From positions 310,001 to 374,000 of the forward strand of contig JAODTK010001888.1 of the NCBI GenBank assembly GCA_026419785.1: a stretch of DNA of 64,000 nucleotides. The letters run 5' to 3'. The stretch comes from Sclerodactyla briareus (lineage: Eukaryota > Echinodermata > Holothuroidea > Dendrochirotida > Sclerodactylidae). The notes under the pieces are model-generated. The model was not told where the DNA came from and did not search any database. It saw nothing but the letters and a program-made list of their open reading frames with translations. Below, in pieces: positions 34,330 to 46,014 of this stretch; the first letter of the stretch is position 1, and the number at the start of each line of letters is the position of its first letter. The position numbers and the translations under genes are program-made.

Positions 34330-36250
34330 TTCCTCGCAGCTTCAGTATGCATAGAAGGTTTCAAAGAAGAATAAAAATGAATACCGAATTTTTTCTATGA
34401 ATTTACCTGATTCTATTTTGCCGTTCAATTGAAAGAAGAGTTTGACGATTGTGGTAACCAACATGCATAACTTCGCACTATCCGCATTGAAAAACATTTG
34501 CCAATCGATAAGACCATTCGAAGATCATATCAAATTCCTTTGAACATTGCAACATCATCATTAGAAGCAACCACCCGTACAAATTGGTCTCGTCCCACAA
34601 ACTTTTCAACTCTGGAATGCCACCGAATCTTCGAGATAGTCAATATACGCCAGAAGAATAAAGGCCCAAGAACTGATCCTTGTGGGAACACCACTAGTGA
34701 TCCTTTGCCATGGACGACGAACGCCATTGATGACAACTCGTTGTCTCCTATCGAGAAGCCACTGACGAATCCACGTAAAAAAAAAAAAAAAAAAAATGGG
34801 ACCATTCCAATGCCAAAACTTTTCAATGGGGCAAGAGCGCTCATGAGAAACCATGAGAGTAGTCAAACACACGATTTTCCTAAAACCATGCTGAGAAACC
34901 CGGAATTAGACTGTACTCATCGAGAAAAAATATACAATATGCTCCGAATGATGGATTCTAACACCTTGCAGACAACACTAGTAATACTCACTGGCCTGTA
35001 ATTTTACAAGGAAGAGACCGGGTGCCCTTTCTCGAAAATTGGAGAAAGAAAGAAATGCCATCCAGATCGGCTCTCGAAAAACAAGGAACCAGTAGCTCGA
35101 AGCTCTGTGGAATATTGACAAAAACAAAACACATTGAAAGCTATAATATCTTGACTTCCTTGCACCAAAGCTTACCAAAAACTCTTACAGTATCCACATG
35201 AACCTGGAATCACTAATCAGAAATAAATGATTAAATTATATTCTGGTAGGAAAAGAACATGCTGCGAAAGAAACAATTGCGGTGACATAAAAAAAAGAGG
35301 CAGATCCTTACCTACCACTAGTCCACTACTACCATCAGACCAAACAATATATGGATAATTAAAATTCAACCATTAAAATCGTACAGATTACACGGAAACT
35401 TTGAAGAGCATGTCGAAAAGAAGCGAGTTTTTGCTTTCAGAGCTGTTGGAAGAACGATATACAACACCGACTATAAAGGATCTGGGAATAACTGGAGCGT
35501 TGGACGGTATTTCACCCATACAGAATTGACGTAACTACAAACACCAATATCTGATCAGTGATTCAGTCAGACCTCACATACAGCAAGACTCCACCCCAAT
35601 GCCACGGAGAGTATCTGTCCGATCTTGCCTATAAGCATCATAAATGGAACATGAAATTCGGCTGAGGAAATGTTCACTGTTTAGCCAAGACTCCAACTAC
35701 GTCAGTACGTCAGGCTTGCGTTCCTGGACCAAATTAGGAACTCATCAAATTTATCCCTTATACCTTGAACATTAGCGCAGAAAAAATACAGCCTGCTAAT
35801 ATGCCTATCGCGTATAGTGGATCTAGCTTGCCCGGCCTAGTATCACTGGGTGGACTACTTTTTACAACCTGTCAGTATTGGAATCTGATACTTCCGCACC
35901 CGAATCTAGTTTAACAACCCTTCCACACAGAAATTAACCAACTTGCCAACTGAGGCCCCTTTACCATTAAGGTGAAGACCATCCTTAGCGAAAAAATCTC
36001 TCCCTCTCCAGAAACACGACACGTCCCACTGCTTTCCCTGCCCGCGGGGCCCCCACTCCAGAACTCCAACCACCTTTTTAGCCCACTATCTTCTTATTAG
36101 CAACTCGGTCGTCAAACCTGCGGAGAATACCACAAATCGCGACTTCGACTGGACAGACCTAAGCTTGGCACAAACAATCTACAAATCGGAATCTAACTGC
36201 ACGATGTGGTCGTTCAGGTGAGAGGGCGCTGTTTTGGTGTGAGGGAGCTC
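34330..36250 (-). mobile_element. CR1-like LINE: ORF1 esterase, endonuclease and reverse transcriptase (degraded)
   Basis: The most complete element in the window, read on the minus strand from about 36250. ORF1 end: VSCFWRGRDFF followed by AKDGLHLNGKGA (35950-36030); the D...H pair in DGLHLN is the final catalytic block of the SGNH esterase found in CR1 ORF1 proteins. Endonuclease start: NVQGIRDKFDEFLIWSRN near 35740-35780. Reverse transcriptase: a RERAPGLFLVKLQAS segment near 35000-35030, then SGFSIGDNELSS, FPQGSVLGPL(L)F near 34660-34690, ASNDDVAMFK near 34560 in place of FADD, and DWQMFFNADSAK near 34490. An A-run at 34779-34796 lies within the coding part. Frames change often and stops are frequent, so the copy is inactive. 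The 167-codon plus frame at 34498-35001 is antisense. Confidence 0.85.
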
Positions 36251-36639
36251 TCAATCCCTGTGTGCTGAGACACGGGCAATAAACCCATTCGAGAATTTTT
36301 TTGGCTTGTTGGAGCGTGAAGCAACAATTGTGGTGAACGAAAATTCAGGCAGACACCCCCCAAAGCCAAAACATTGGATCAAGAGAAAATTAAAAAATAG
36401 TTCCGTGAGGAAATCAGTCAGCGAGGCTTCTCAGCAGAGGCTCGCCAAGTGAAAACCAGGCAGTAAATTCAAACTATTCTACAGCAATATTTGAATGCAT
36501 TGGCTCACTGTTGACTGACGAAGATACTACTCCGGAGTCTGGATCAGTATCATTAGTACCGCTCTGGTTGCAGTCCGTTATCTGAACACGAAAAACAGTA
36601 TAGACTTCGATATGATATTGCTTTCTTCATTATTGTTAT

Positions 36640-36770
36640 AATGATTTTAAGTTCAGAGTGACTCAATTTCGATACAGAGACCGAGACCGGGGAAATTCGA
36701 GACGAGGACCGGGGCGATATCTAACACCGAGACTGAGACCAATTGGGGTCCGAGACCGAGACCGAATGTA
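36640..36770. repeat. Degenerate (CGAGAC)n hexamer repeat
   Basis: GAGACCGAGACCG-type words recur about eight times, some intact (36679-36692, 36752-36764) and others split by GGGGAAATT or CAATTGGGGT. It is a decaying simple-sequence tract. Confidence 0.7.
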
Positions 36771-36799
36771 CATATTGTATAGGAAAATGAAACGAGCTA

Positions 36800-37530
36800 T
36801 TCAACTTCCTAAAACATAAACTGTTTTACCCCTCTAGTAACGACCTCATCATCGGGAGTTCATCAGTTCAATGATTCTGACCCTCTATTGCTGGAGACTA
36901 CTACAAAATATAGACAGTGGGCACGGTCACACCAGCAAAAACTGCTAGTCGATTTAACGCAGATGAATCCTCGACCAACAGTCGATAAATGTTGTTGATG
37001 CTGAACACAATACAAATTAAATTTCGCGATTTTATCGTAAGGGTTCATTAGTTTAGACAAGAAAATACCAGATTTGAAGATTCTTGAAATCGGTTCAAGT
37101 GATGTTACACGAGCATTCGTATTAGGAAACCGAATTGAAGCTATTGCTTCGCGCTAAAAAAAAAAGTCAGTGTGCTTCACTGCCTCCCCGGACAGTGCAC
37201 ATTTTCTCATTTCAAGTCGTAGCTGCCTGTCAACTTAGTTACAGAAAGAGCATACACAGTTATGTTTACACAATGTTACCACACGTAGCGAGCGAGACGG
37301 CCAGAAAATATATGGTATTTCTACGTAATCACACGGAATTGACAGGGAACTGGAGTGTCCTTCCTCCCGATGTGTGGAGTGGCCGCCAAACCACACTAGG
37401 GAACATTCAGCTGTCCCTCACCAATATCGGTACTGCCTTGCTTTTCCTACTCTACATCCGATAGGCTCTCCTATTCGGAGCATAAATTGTCTCCTATTCA
37501 GGAGAATTTGAATAATTCATGAGGCTGCCA
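36800..37530. other. No gene recognised
   Basis: A 109-codon plus frame (37135-37464) starts through an A-run and has no domain. The 37460-37505 segment repeats CTATTCxGGAG twice (about 30 bp apart), a small local duplication. Confidence 0.45.
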
Positions 37531-37540
37531 TATTGTATTT

Positions 37541-37705
37541 TTGGAGCGTGGTGGTTTAATTGGCAATTGGCAAAAAGCTTGTAACCAGAGGTTGTGGGCT
37601 CGAGCCCGCCACGTTGTACCCTTGAACAAGGTACTTTATCCCGCTTGCTCCTCTCCATGATCCTAAACGTGCAAATCTGGGAGTTTGCAAAATAAATAAA
37701 AAATA
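37541..37705 (+). mobile_element. tRNA-derived SINE
   Basis: GGAGCGTGGTGGTTTAATTGG (37543 on) is an A-box region and GTTGTGGGCTCGAGCCCGCC (37591-37610) holds the B-box. After the tRNA-like head comes a body with ACCCTTGAACAAGGTACTTT, a phrase I know from SINEs of echinoderms and other marine animals, then a short AAATAAATAAAAAAT tail at 37689-37703. It looks nearly full length. Target-site duplications were not resolved. Confidence 0.7.
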
Positions 37706-37925
37706 GCCGCGGGTGGGGTCCCATGGTTCGGAAACGAACGTTGATCTCAGAACAATTGCTATGCCTCGAAATACGCAAATTCGCCCAAAATATCAGTTCA
37801 GGGAAAATGAAAATGACCGCTGGGTGAAGTCCCATGGCCCGAAAACGAGAGTTGGTCTCAGACCGATCGCAATGCTTCGAAACGCGCAAATCTGCGAAAA
37901 TGTCAGTTCTCCAAAAGAAAATTCA
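37706..37925. repeat. Tandem repeat, two copies, unit about 110 bp
   Basis: GGGTGGGGTCCCATGGTTCGG (37713 on) aligns with TGGGTGAAGTCCCATGGCCCG (37823 on), continuing through AACGAACGTTGATCTCAGA against AACGAGAGTTGGTCTCAGA and ending in TATCAGTTCAGG against TGTCAGTTCTCC. The period is 110 bp. Both open frames over the pair (114 plus, 131 minus) follow the repeat. Confidence 0.75.
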
Positions 37926-38059
37926 AGATGTCCCTCCTGTTGGAGCTATGCGGCCACCCTTAATTTCAAACCCATCCGAGATCACCATAATATGTGCGTA
38001 GTTTTGAATCAAACAGACAAAGCGTTGAAGAGTTACTGCACCATGACAATGAAATAAAG

Positions 38060-41000
38060 TTCCTCGAAAATCCAAGATAACCGACACCAGAACGGTGTGG
38101 CGACGCCCACTTTCAAATTTTTCCGAAAGTTATCCATGACGGATGAATGGGGCCGAGTTGAAGAAGTGCCCGAGTTTCCCCTGTGTTTAATAATGGTATT
38201 GGAATCAGTGACGCTTTACCGACACAAGCGGGGCGTTTTTTCCCTAATGTCCTTGGTACTTGCGGTTGCATGGGCGACGTATTTGCCTTGACTTCATGGT
38301 TCCGTCCTTTCCGCTTCACACAGTGGATTCTCTGGGGTTTCTGGAGTTTGTTACGTCTGTTCGGCTGTGAGCAGTCACGTGAACTTGAACTTCCGCTCCC
38401 CCAGGTTCCGAGGAAGTGGTCAGGTTCACTAATAGCCCTTCCGGACGGAGACGTAAAATGGCAATCCCGGGAGCAGGTTGGGATGGTTTATAGCACCCTT
38501 CCTCGGTATCATCTGGGCACTAGTCGACAGAGGAGGGCAGTTATCGCTGGTGCTCATCCACGTTCAATACGGCCAGGGTTACAAGATGTGCCTTAACTGG
38601 CTTCCTGGACCTAAAAGGAAATCAAATCAAGCATAGGATTCGATTAGATGCGTTGGAGAGCTAGAGCCCTAAAGTAAACTGTTCCGACGACCGCGGCTTG
38701 TTTCCGGGACATAATGAATATTCTGTACGTCAGTATTTTGGAAACATTTTCAGTTTGTTTCGGTATCACCAGGCATTACCCCAATGCCGTCAAATATCAC
38801 ATGCGGTATACTTTTTACGTCATAGGATTCCCTTACAACTCGTCTATAGGAGGAGAGCAAACTATATCCACAATTATCAATACGTGTTCAATTTCTATAT
38901 CCCCTGTGAAGCCCATTCCCACGTCGAAAGAAGAAGCGTCCATCGTAGTACAATTGATCATTATTGACTTGCTATTATACAATATTCTAGCTTGTTCACT
39001 CGCCTCATACCATTCCAGTGCACTGTTTCATCTCAATAGGATGATGCCGCTTAGGCGATTGATTGCTATTTACAAGTCACTCAGCAGGGTCCAATTTTCA
39101 CGCGTGGGTAGCGTGATACTCTACCTGCTGAGTCGCTACAATTCGTGAAATGGCCAACGAAATATTATGACCAGGAGACTATTTAAATTTCGAGTAACTT
39201 CTCCCTGCTACTAGAGCGGGGTACCCATATGGCAGGTGGCGAACACGTTGAGCGTAAATCAACATACCACTCTGTTCGCATAATCATAGGATAACCGCGC
39301 TACATGGAAAACGGAACAGTACACGTTCCCCGTGTCTCACATCACTAATAGATTGGAAAGTACTCCGCATGAAAATATTGTATATTGACACAACCTATTT
39401 CTGACGATTTTCTGAGTTTCTGGTTCTAACTTCAAATAGCATTGTTTGCTACGACCTCCGGACGGAACGGAATATTTTCTCGGTTGATCGAGAGTGTTGA
39501 ATCATGCAGCCGCTCCGCAAACACGGATATTCATTCCATGATTAGAGAGAAGTTGAAATGGCGTGCTATCCTGGCCTTTGCTGGTGATAGAAATACAATG
39601 CGAACTTTGGGGAGGTGAATATTATCCTATTGTAACATGAACCATTGACTTCAATAACTTCAAAAAAGCATGTTGCCTATTATATATTGTATATTGATGT
39701 ACAGCAACATTCTGCATCCTGTTGGCATTTACTGAAGACTACTCAATTACGTTAGCTATACATCGCTTATAATAACATATGCCTCAATAGCGCCCCTTTT
39801 TCATGTGTAATGCTTTCGTCATTGAATTCTTGTGAGCAGGCAACTAACCCTTCCTCCAACCGCCTGAGGTACCAAAACAGATGCGCAACCAACCAGCTGC
39901 GGAGCCGTCTGTGCGGCCAGTCAGATCCAACCGCATCCCATGTCGACAGAACACAGTGAGAGGATCAGATGTCGAATAGGCCTCTGTATACACAACTCGC
40001 CACAATTGACGGTTAGAAAATCTCCTGGCTATCACATCCCGGGCGTTACCCTCCATATTATGTTCCTTACGCTCAACCGGAAGGAAGTTTTCGATTACTC
40101 AGCAATTGATCAGAGCTATCTATCGAGGCTCACTACACCAATCCCAATATCCGCCGTATCATAGATAATCGATCAGGAGTGTTTGTATTTTGATTATATA
40201 TTTCATCATCCCGCTTCCTTAAGCACACGAGAGGCCCCTACATTGTTGGTGCAAATTTGTGACAAACAAAATGATTCGATGCACTGGATGCGAAACATTA
40301 TTTATTATTATGCAACCAATATTGAGTGAATGTGAACTTACGATGGAAGTTGTGGTACATAATTGATAACTTTACCAATAGTGCATCAATGATCAATATT
40401 CAGTCTACTTTCTGTCCAATCGTAACCATGTGCAACAACTCCTACACGACTCATTAATAGTCGTCGGGATGCAGAATACCCCATCAACCACTAGTTTTTA
40501 TAATGAGATTCAAGTCCTGCCATACAAACTGCAGCCGCAATTAGGTGGTAAGTACTGTCTGTGTCGTATTATATTCATTAGCAGTTATTAGTTCGTTATA
40601 ACAAGGCAACAATACAGCCTATTAAATATTGAAATTCGTTTTTTTGTTTATGAATAGCAATAACAGTATGTAACAGATTTTTTTTAATAACCATAACATC
40701 GAGTGGCGACGAATTCATGATGCCGATTACAGTAATGGTAGACTGTCTCCCCAAGCCAATTCGGAGTTACATTTAATGAGATGATAATGAATGTGTCACA
40801 GGCAGGTCATAGGGAAATGACCACAATTCGACGTTGAACGTACAGTGTGTAGAACGATCTTTCGAAACTCCCCTGCCGACAATTCACGAATCCTGCCTCA
40901 CAAACCTTATCAACAATAACATCCGAAATCATGGGATGAATTTGTTCCTTTTTTCAAATAGTGGTGACAGTTTGCTGTGGGGGGAATCTGACCGTCTAAT

Positions 41001-41550
41001 CCCCGAACTGTTCTGTGGTGAGCATGCGCACTTAGAACTACGAACTGGCCTATTCGTCCATAAAATATAATGTGCTCTATTCACCTCGGCACAAAGAGAC
41101 ACTGCAACTTCGGTTTACTACACGCACCAGGAAGACCCAATTATACTATCAGAGCAATACATGAGATAGCTTGAAACAATTTATGTCCGCAGACTGTCAA
41201 CATTGAACGAAGATATATGAGTGAAGCGCGGGTATGACGTTTGATTCTTTCGTGGTATTTACTTGAGAGTGAATCTGATTGAAGTGACCCATAGTTGACA
41301 ATCCTCTCGCTACCAAAATGGTGTCTTGAAATCCACATTGAAGAAGAAATATGGGAATAAGGTGTGAAATGATATTGTCAGACGCGGAAGACGCTACCAG
41401 TAACAATCGGAATGCCGAAAAACGATTGGAACCTTTTCGCGGAGACGAATGAGGGGTTTTCTCATATTTTTCCAACAGTGACATTCGTGACTCAAGCAAA
41501 TCGATTCCAAAAAAAAAAATCGTTAATATTTTTCAGGTTTGCTTTGGTAG
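38060..41550. other. No gene recognised
   Basis: Two plus-strand frames stand out by length only: 38183-38596 (137 codons) and 38714-39148 (144 codons). The second has hydrophobic stretches (VVQLIIIDLLLYNILACSL) but no charge pattern, domain or splice context that makes a membrane protein convincing, and another frame overlaps it. No mobile element was recognised. Confidence 0.4.
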
Positions 41551-41639
41551 GATGAATAGTTTTTCACTGTAAATTTGAAATTGATGAAGTTGGTTGCTCG
41601 TGATTTTGCCTATGTGATAGGGCTTAGGGATGTTCACTA

Positions 41640-42800
41640 TTTAGACGGTTTACCCTCAGTTTCAGGTTTCTCGCTTCTTTCCCATGTCCCTTTCTTTTTC
41701 TGGCTATTTGGTATCACCGATCCTGAACTCAGGGAACCGAGTTGGGTTGGAGAGCACGTGTATAAGTCATGATCTGCTCTGAATGACTGGACCTACATAA
41801 AGTTACTGCTCTACGTTCAAGGACGCTATATAACACAGGCAGGGTGATGTCTCCTCAAATGTCATAAACTGCCCATCATTTTCCCATTTCCTGTCATTTA
41901 AATTGCAACTAAACGACAGACATTTATATATGCAACCCGGAAAACTTTATTCAATACTATACCTGACTAGTAGTCGGAGATGAATCTACTTCTGACTTCT
42001 GTGGGACGAACGCTCTATTGGATGTTAGTTAGCTCAATAGCTCAATTTTTCTCTGTTCTTTTCAACCCGAAGAATATACTCCTTCACTTTAATTTTTCAA
42101 TTGGCTACTGGCTGTTTGGCATCACTGATACTGTACTCCAGAACCTTGTTAGGTTGGAGGGCACGGCACATTCGAAGATTCGTAAATAAGTGTTTGGAAT
42201 TATTATTTGGTTGAAGAAGGAGGCGGATTAGCTCAACCGGTAGAGTACAGACTGCGAAACCGATTGCGAGCTCGGATCCCATTGGAAGCCGATGTCTTTA
42301 CGCAGTGCTGTAGGACAAGGCTTTTCTCCTGAAATGTTCCCCGCCACGTACCTTGTGAGGCGACTTGCGAAGAGTATCGAGTGCCGTTGTCCAGCATTGG
42401 GAATCACTCAGGAGACACGATGACGCGACGTCCCTGAAATGGTGCGTCGGGAGATAACGAGCAAGAGTGCGTGCTGTATAATACTGGTGTGACAAGTCAT
42501 TGATGATCAGGGTCAATATCTATGAAGCCCTTTGAGCATGTCTCTGACCTGGATGAGGGCGCTCTATAAGAACGACACATCACTATTATAATGATGTTCC
42601 ACTCCAAGCGACTGAACCGACGACACGTAGTTGCTTCACGTTCGAGGACGCTGTAGTATGATGGCTTCTAAAATATTATTTTCTGATTTTCCTCTCATGT
42701 GAATTGCTATCCCTTTGTTCATATAATGTCTGACTAGTATGGTCGAAGGGGTACCAATTTCTGACTTCAGATTCTGTTAGGCGAAATCTCTACTGTCTGG
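41640..42800 (+). repeat. Tandem duplication, unit about 410-450 bp, second copy split by a SINE
   Basis: TGGCTATTTGGTATCACCGAT near 41701 recurs as TGGCTGTTTGGCATCACTGAT near 42110, 411 bp apart, with following GGTTGGAGAGCACG against GGTTGGAGGGCACG. The rest of copy 1 (GACTGGACC...TACGTTCAAGGACGC from 41783, then CCTGACTAGTAGTCGGAG, then CTTCTGACTTCTGTGGGACGA) reappears only after the SINE at 42220-42590, as GACTGAACC...CACGTTCGAGGACGC, GTCTGACTAGTATGGTCG and TTTCTGACTTCAGATTCTG. The similar peptides FWLFGITDPEL and YWLFGITDTVL in two short frames come from this duplication and are not evidence for a gene. Confidence 0.75.
42220..42590 (+). mobile_element. Full-length tRNA-derived SINE
   Basis: The head carries an A-box (GATTAGCTCAACCGGTAGAG, 42226-42245) and a B-box (GCGAGCTCGGATCCCA, 42266-42281) at tRNA spacing. 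The body of about 240 bp has no coding content, and the 3' tail GCCCTTTGAGCATGTCTC ... GCGCTCTATAAGAACGA (42537-42574) is followed by a weak ATT-rich end. The tail matches the block at 21975-22032. It sits between two parts of a duplicated unit, so it is younger than that duplication. An RNA polymerase III transcript mobilised by a partner LINE is the known route for this class. Confidence 0.8.
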
Positions 42801-43589
42801 ATGAACAGTCATCGCCAATTAGGGAAGATAGTCAGACACAAGCGTGTTCCATCTATTCTGAAGTAATCACTTAACCTAGATTTTTCGTTCATTCTTGATG
42901 AATTCATCTAGCAGATAGCTCGTCGTTGAAGCTTTGTCGTCAGTGAAAGCAAAGCGGAGGAGAGGCCTGTGTACATGACAGACTGGCACGCTCCTAGCCA
43001 CGACGAATAAATACGCGATATTAGTAAAGGCGCACAATTACGAATTATACCTTCCGTGCATCGACTGTTGAAATCTCCGGTGTCCTATATAGCGTCCAGT
43101 CAATTCGCTTCACATTAATACACGTGATATTGGGTATACGCTACCAAACGCAATTGCTTCTTTTCGGTAGGTGAAGGTGAAGAAAAAAGTAGTTGGGGAT
43201 ATTGGTTATTGGTTAGTGGTTATTGGATATAATCTCGCCCGTCGTGAACAGACGAGATGCGGGAGTTGTATGGCTCAGATGTGGTGCAACGGGTGGCCTT
43301 TTTTGGTCGAAGAGGCTCGAGAAGGTGGAGGTCAGGCCGTCCCACTCTTCCTGATAGGTCATTGTAATTAATGGCTTCCGTGATTAACACCCCCTCTCCA
43401 CGGTATGACTTGGCCTTGTTCAGCTCCAGACAGGATTCATATAAAAGAACTGGATCAAAGTCCTTATGCTCTCAGATGAGCAACACCACCTGTCAGATAA
43501 GGCCCAAGGCTCTCATGCCATTCAAAAGTTGTCGGTGAACTCCCAACTCGTTCATGGACTGATGGACCAGCAATTCCTCTCGGGCTATG

Positions 43590-43740
43590 ACTTTTTTCAG
43601 TCGGTAGAATTCCGGAAGTCATGTCATCGGGAGGTTGGGAGTTCGAATCCCACAGACTGAACAACTCACGGTGCGTCCATGGGCACACTCGACTACACTT
43701 GACTACGGCATGTAGCCACACACACGCGCGCATTGCCTAC
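43590..43740 (+). mobile_element. tRNA-derived SINE head
   Basis: TTCAGTCGGTAGAATTCCGG (43597-43616) is an A-box-like segment, and TTGGGAGTTCGAATCCCA (43635-43652) is a near-perfect B-box with its T-arm. It runs into CTCACGGTGCGTCC and an ACAC/CGCG stretch (43715-43732). This head differs from the SINE at 42.2 kb, so it is a different family. Confidence 0.7.
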
Positions 43741-43744
43741 AAAG

Positions 43745-46000
43745 TGCACACACTACGGTGATGATAGATTCTCCTGACTTCATCAAGAAGTGAATTGGCA
43801 ACACTATGTCAGGAGTCTGGGAAAATTACCTCACTTTACCTGAACACATGCTGGAATTTATTGATTTTTTTCCTTGTAAGATAAGTTGTTAGGAACAAGA
43901 TATCAATTTTAATAATGTCCCTCCCACCCAACAGAGGCGGGACCAGCTTCCCAGTGAGGGGAGTCAATCTTTCCCCATTTTCCATTCCGTTCACGGATTT
44001 TTCCTGATACGCGGCGCCATTCCCCAACAAGGGAATTTTTGCCGCTTTCACTTTTCCCTTCCCAATTTTTCCTGGTATATTTTCGCAATTTTGAAAGTAT
44101 GCGCCCGTAAACAATCTGTTGAGCGGGAGGGGGATTGGGGGCTGATCGGAGGGTGGCGGAATCCCGGTTGCGCCGCTTTGCCGTCCCGTTTTTTCCTCCT
44201 AATTCTTCGTCCTCCACCACCCAAACCTACCGCAGAAATGAAAATAAATGTACTCGAATCATACCACGATATATAATTGGAAACAGCTCTTTCTAATACC
44301 TAACACAAGACACAGCAGCTCGGAACGTTACGTAACCTACAGAAGCTAGGTTAGCGTTCCAAGCTCCTGTGACAAAGAAGCGCCCCAATAAAGGGGTTTT
44401 ACGACATGGGCCATAGTGAGTTAATGCTTCCAGCCAATAACAACACATGTAAAGAAACATCATGAAACACAAAGCATGGCAAAACTATGGCCAGCTAGGG
44501 TAGTTGCGCACGCGAGTAAACATTGCCTAACTTATGGCCCTGTTGTGTCGTGGTGCACATGAAAGGCCTAATGTAAAGACCCTAACTCAAGCCTGCATTA
44601 TGCCTGCATTATTTCTACTATAGGCTGAATAAAACAATATTTCCGAGGTCTCCAAAGGGCTTGAATAAGAAATCATCGCAGAGTGCAGTTGTAACATGGA
44701 AGATGGAGGCCAATCCAGCAATTATTGCGTCCACCGGATATGAAATTCATGGAGATGGATCTATTAAGTATTATATTCACGAAAATGACGGTAGACCAAT
44801 CAGCAATGGACTATCATATACCAACGAAAACATCAGTATCAACCAATGATAATGTACCTTAGTAGTTATTGATGAAGTTTTCTGAAATGAATGAAATGGT
44901 GCAGGGGGGGGGGCGGGGATTACTGCACAGCAGAGAGAGTAGCATTATTCCTAAGTGTATTTTTTAGAAGTGCAAGGGTTCGGTGTACCATCACTCCACC
45001 CACTCGATGATCGAGGACATGTGAGGAACCTTGAGTACAACAGTAGCAGTCTGCCGCTCGCCCCTCTAGTGTTGCGAGAGCGCACGGGTATTTCAATGAT
45101 CGGAGTAAGTCTGTGAAGGACGTTTAGAATGCCTAACGATGTCTTGGAGGGTTAAATACGCACTCGATTTCAGTAATAATGATATCGGGATACTGTCCAA
45201 TGCTTGACAGTTTCGTGGTCGCCCGAATAGTTGGAGTTCAGATTCACTCCGATCATCTTTCTTTTTCTCCTTCTTTTTTTTTTTTGGAGGGGGGGGGGGA
45301 AGGGGGGCAATGAGGAAACCTCGAATATCAAACATTGAGAGATTGCCCCAGCTAGACTGAGTACTGACCTGCTGACCTTACTGGTAAAACATCACGATGG
45401 ACTTTTATACAACGAAGAAATAAAAACATGTTCTGCCGATTCTAAGTGAATGGTGGTAGCCCGGGAATTGTTGCAATTCCCGAATTTACAAACAAAGAGT
45501 GGTTCTTGCAACTAAGGTCACTAACGAATTTAGTTTGCAGGTGACGGTAGTATACGCTGTCCACTAAGAGCCGACTGATGGACTGACTGTCCACAGTAAA
45601 TAGCGTTTGTGGCGGCGCTTTTTCATTGTCACCCCAGCATTGAAGCAAGAGGACCATACAAGCTGCAAGTTACAGAATTATATAAAATTGACATCATCAC
45701 TTACTGACGTTAGAGATGTTTAGTTGTCGAGGCAGTACAGTCTCGGATTGATCCTTTCATCACATAATCATACACAAATGTGGTCAAATCAGTTCAGCTG
45801 ATCAGGATTACTATGTGTCTTATAGGTACTAGGTACTTATAGGGGAGACACACCGGTTTTAGTTACTACTGGAGGAGACGGAATTGTAACATTCCTAAAA
45901 TCAAACACCATATTCTTCCTACCAGTTTGGTGACAAATTTAACAATTCTTCGAAAAGTGTATAATTCAGCTGACCGTCTCGATCCGTTTTTTCACCGTCA
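43745..46000. other. No gene recognised; homopolymers and a hairpin
   Basis: 43900-44220 is rich in TTTTCCC/GGGAAAA words and has overlapping frames on both strands with no domain. G-runs occur at 44904-44913 and 45289-45299, the latter next to a T-run. A 62-codon plus frame (44661-44849) was not called. A near-palindrome TATAGGTACTAGGTACTTATA lies near 45822-45842. Confidence 0.45.
44313..44369. repeat. Imperfect inverted repeat, arms about 22 bp
   Basis: CAGCAGCTCGGAACG...TAACCT on the left pairs with AGGTTA..CGTTCCAAGCTCCTG on the right, with a 9-nt loop and a few mismatches and bulges. A second small hairpin (CCCC AATAAA GGGG) follows at about 44383-44396. It could be a short foldback element. 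Confidence 0.5.
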
Positions 46001-46014
46001 TTTGCTCATATTTT

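Noticed and set aside
34498-35001. 167-codon plus-strand frame
   Set aside because: It is antisense to the CR1-like reverse transcriptase, whose FPQGSVLGPL motif reads on the minus strand over the same bases.
38714-39148. 144-codon plus-strand frame with hydrophobic stretches, considered as a membrane receptor exon
   Set aside because: There is no receptor motif, an overlapping frame is open, and no splice sites fit.
41575-42189. Two frames sharing WLFGITD, considered as paralogous exons
   Set aside because: The similarity comes from a non-coding tandem duplication whose other parts do not keep a frame.
42220-42300. Possible functional tRNA gene
   Set aside because: It has A and B boxes but no proper acceptor-stem pairing, and it continues into a SINE body.
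43590-43660. Possible functional tRNA gene
   Set aside because: The T-arm is good, but the D-arm and acceptor stem do not pair; it fits a SINE head better.
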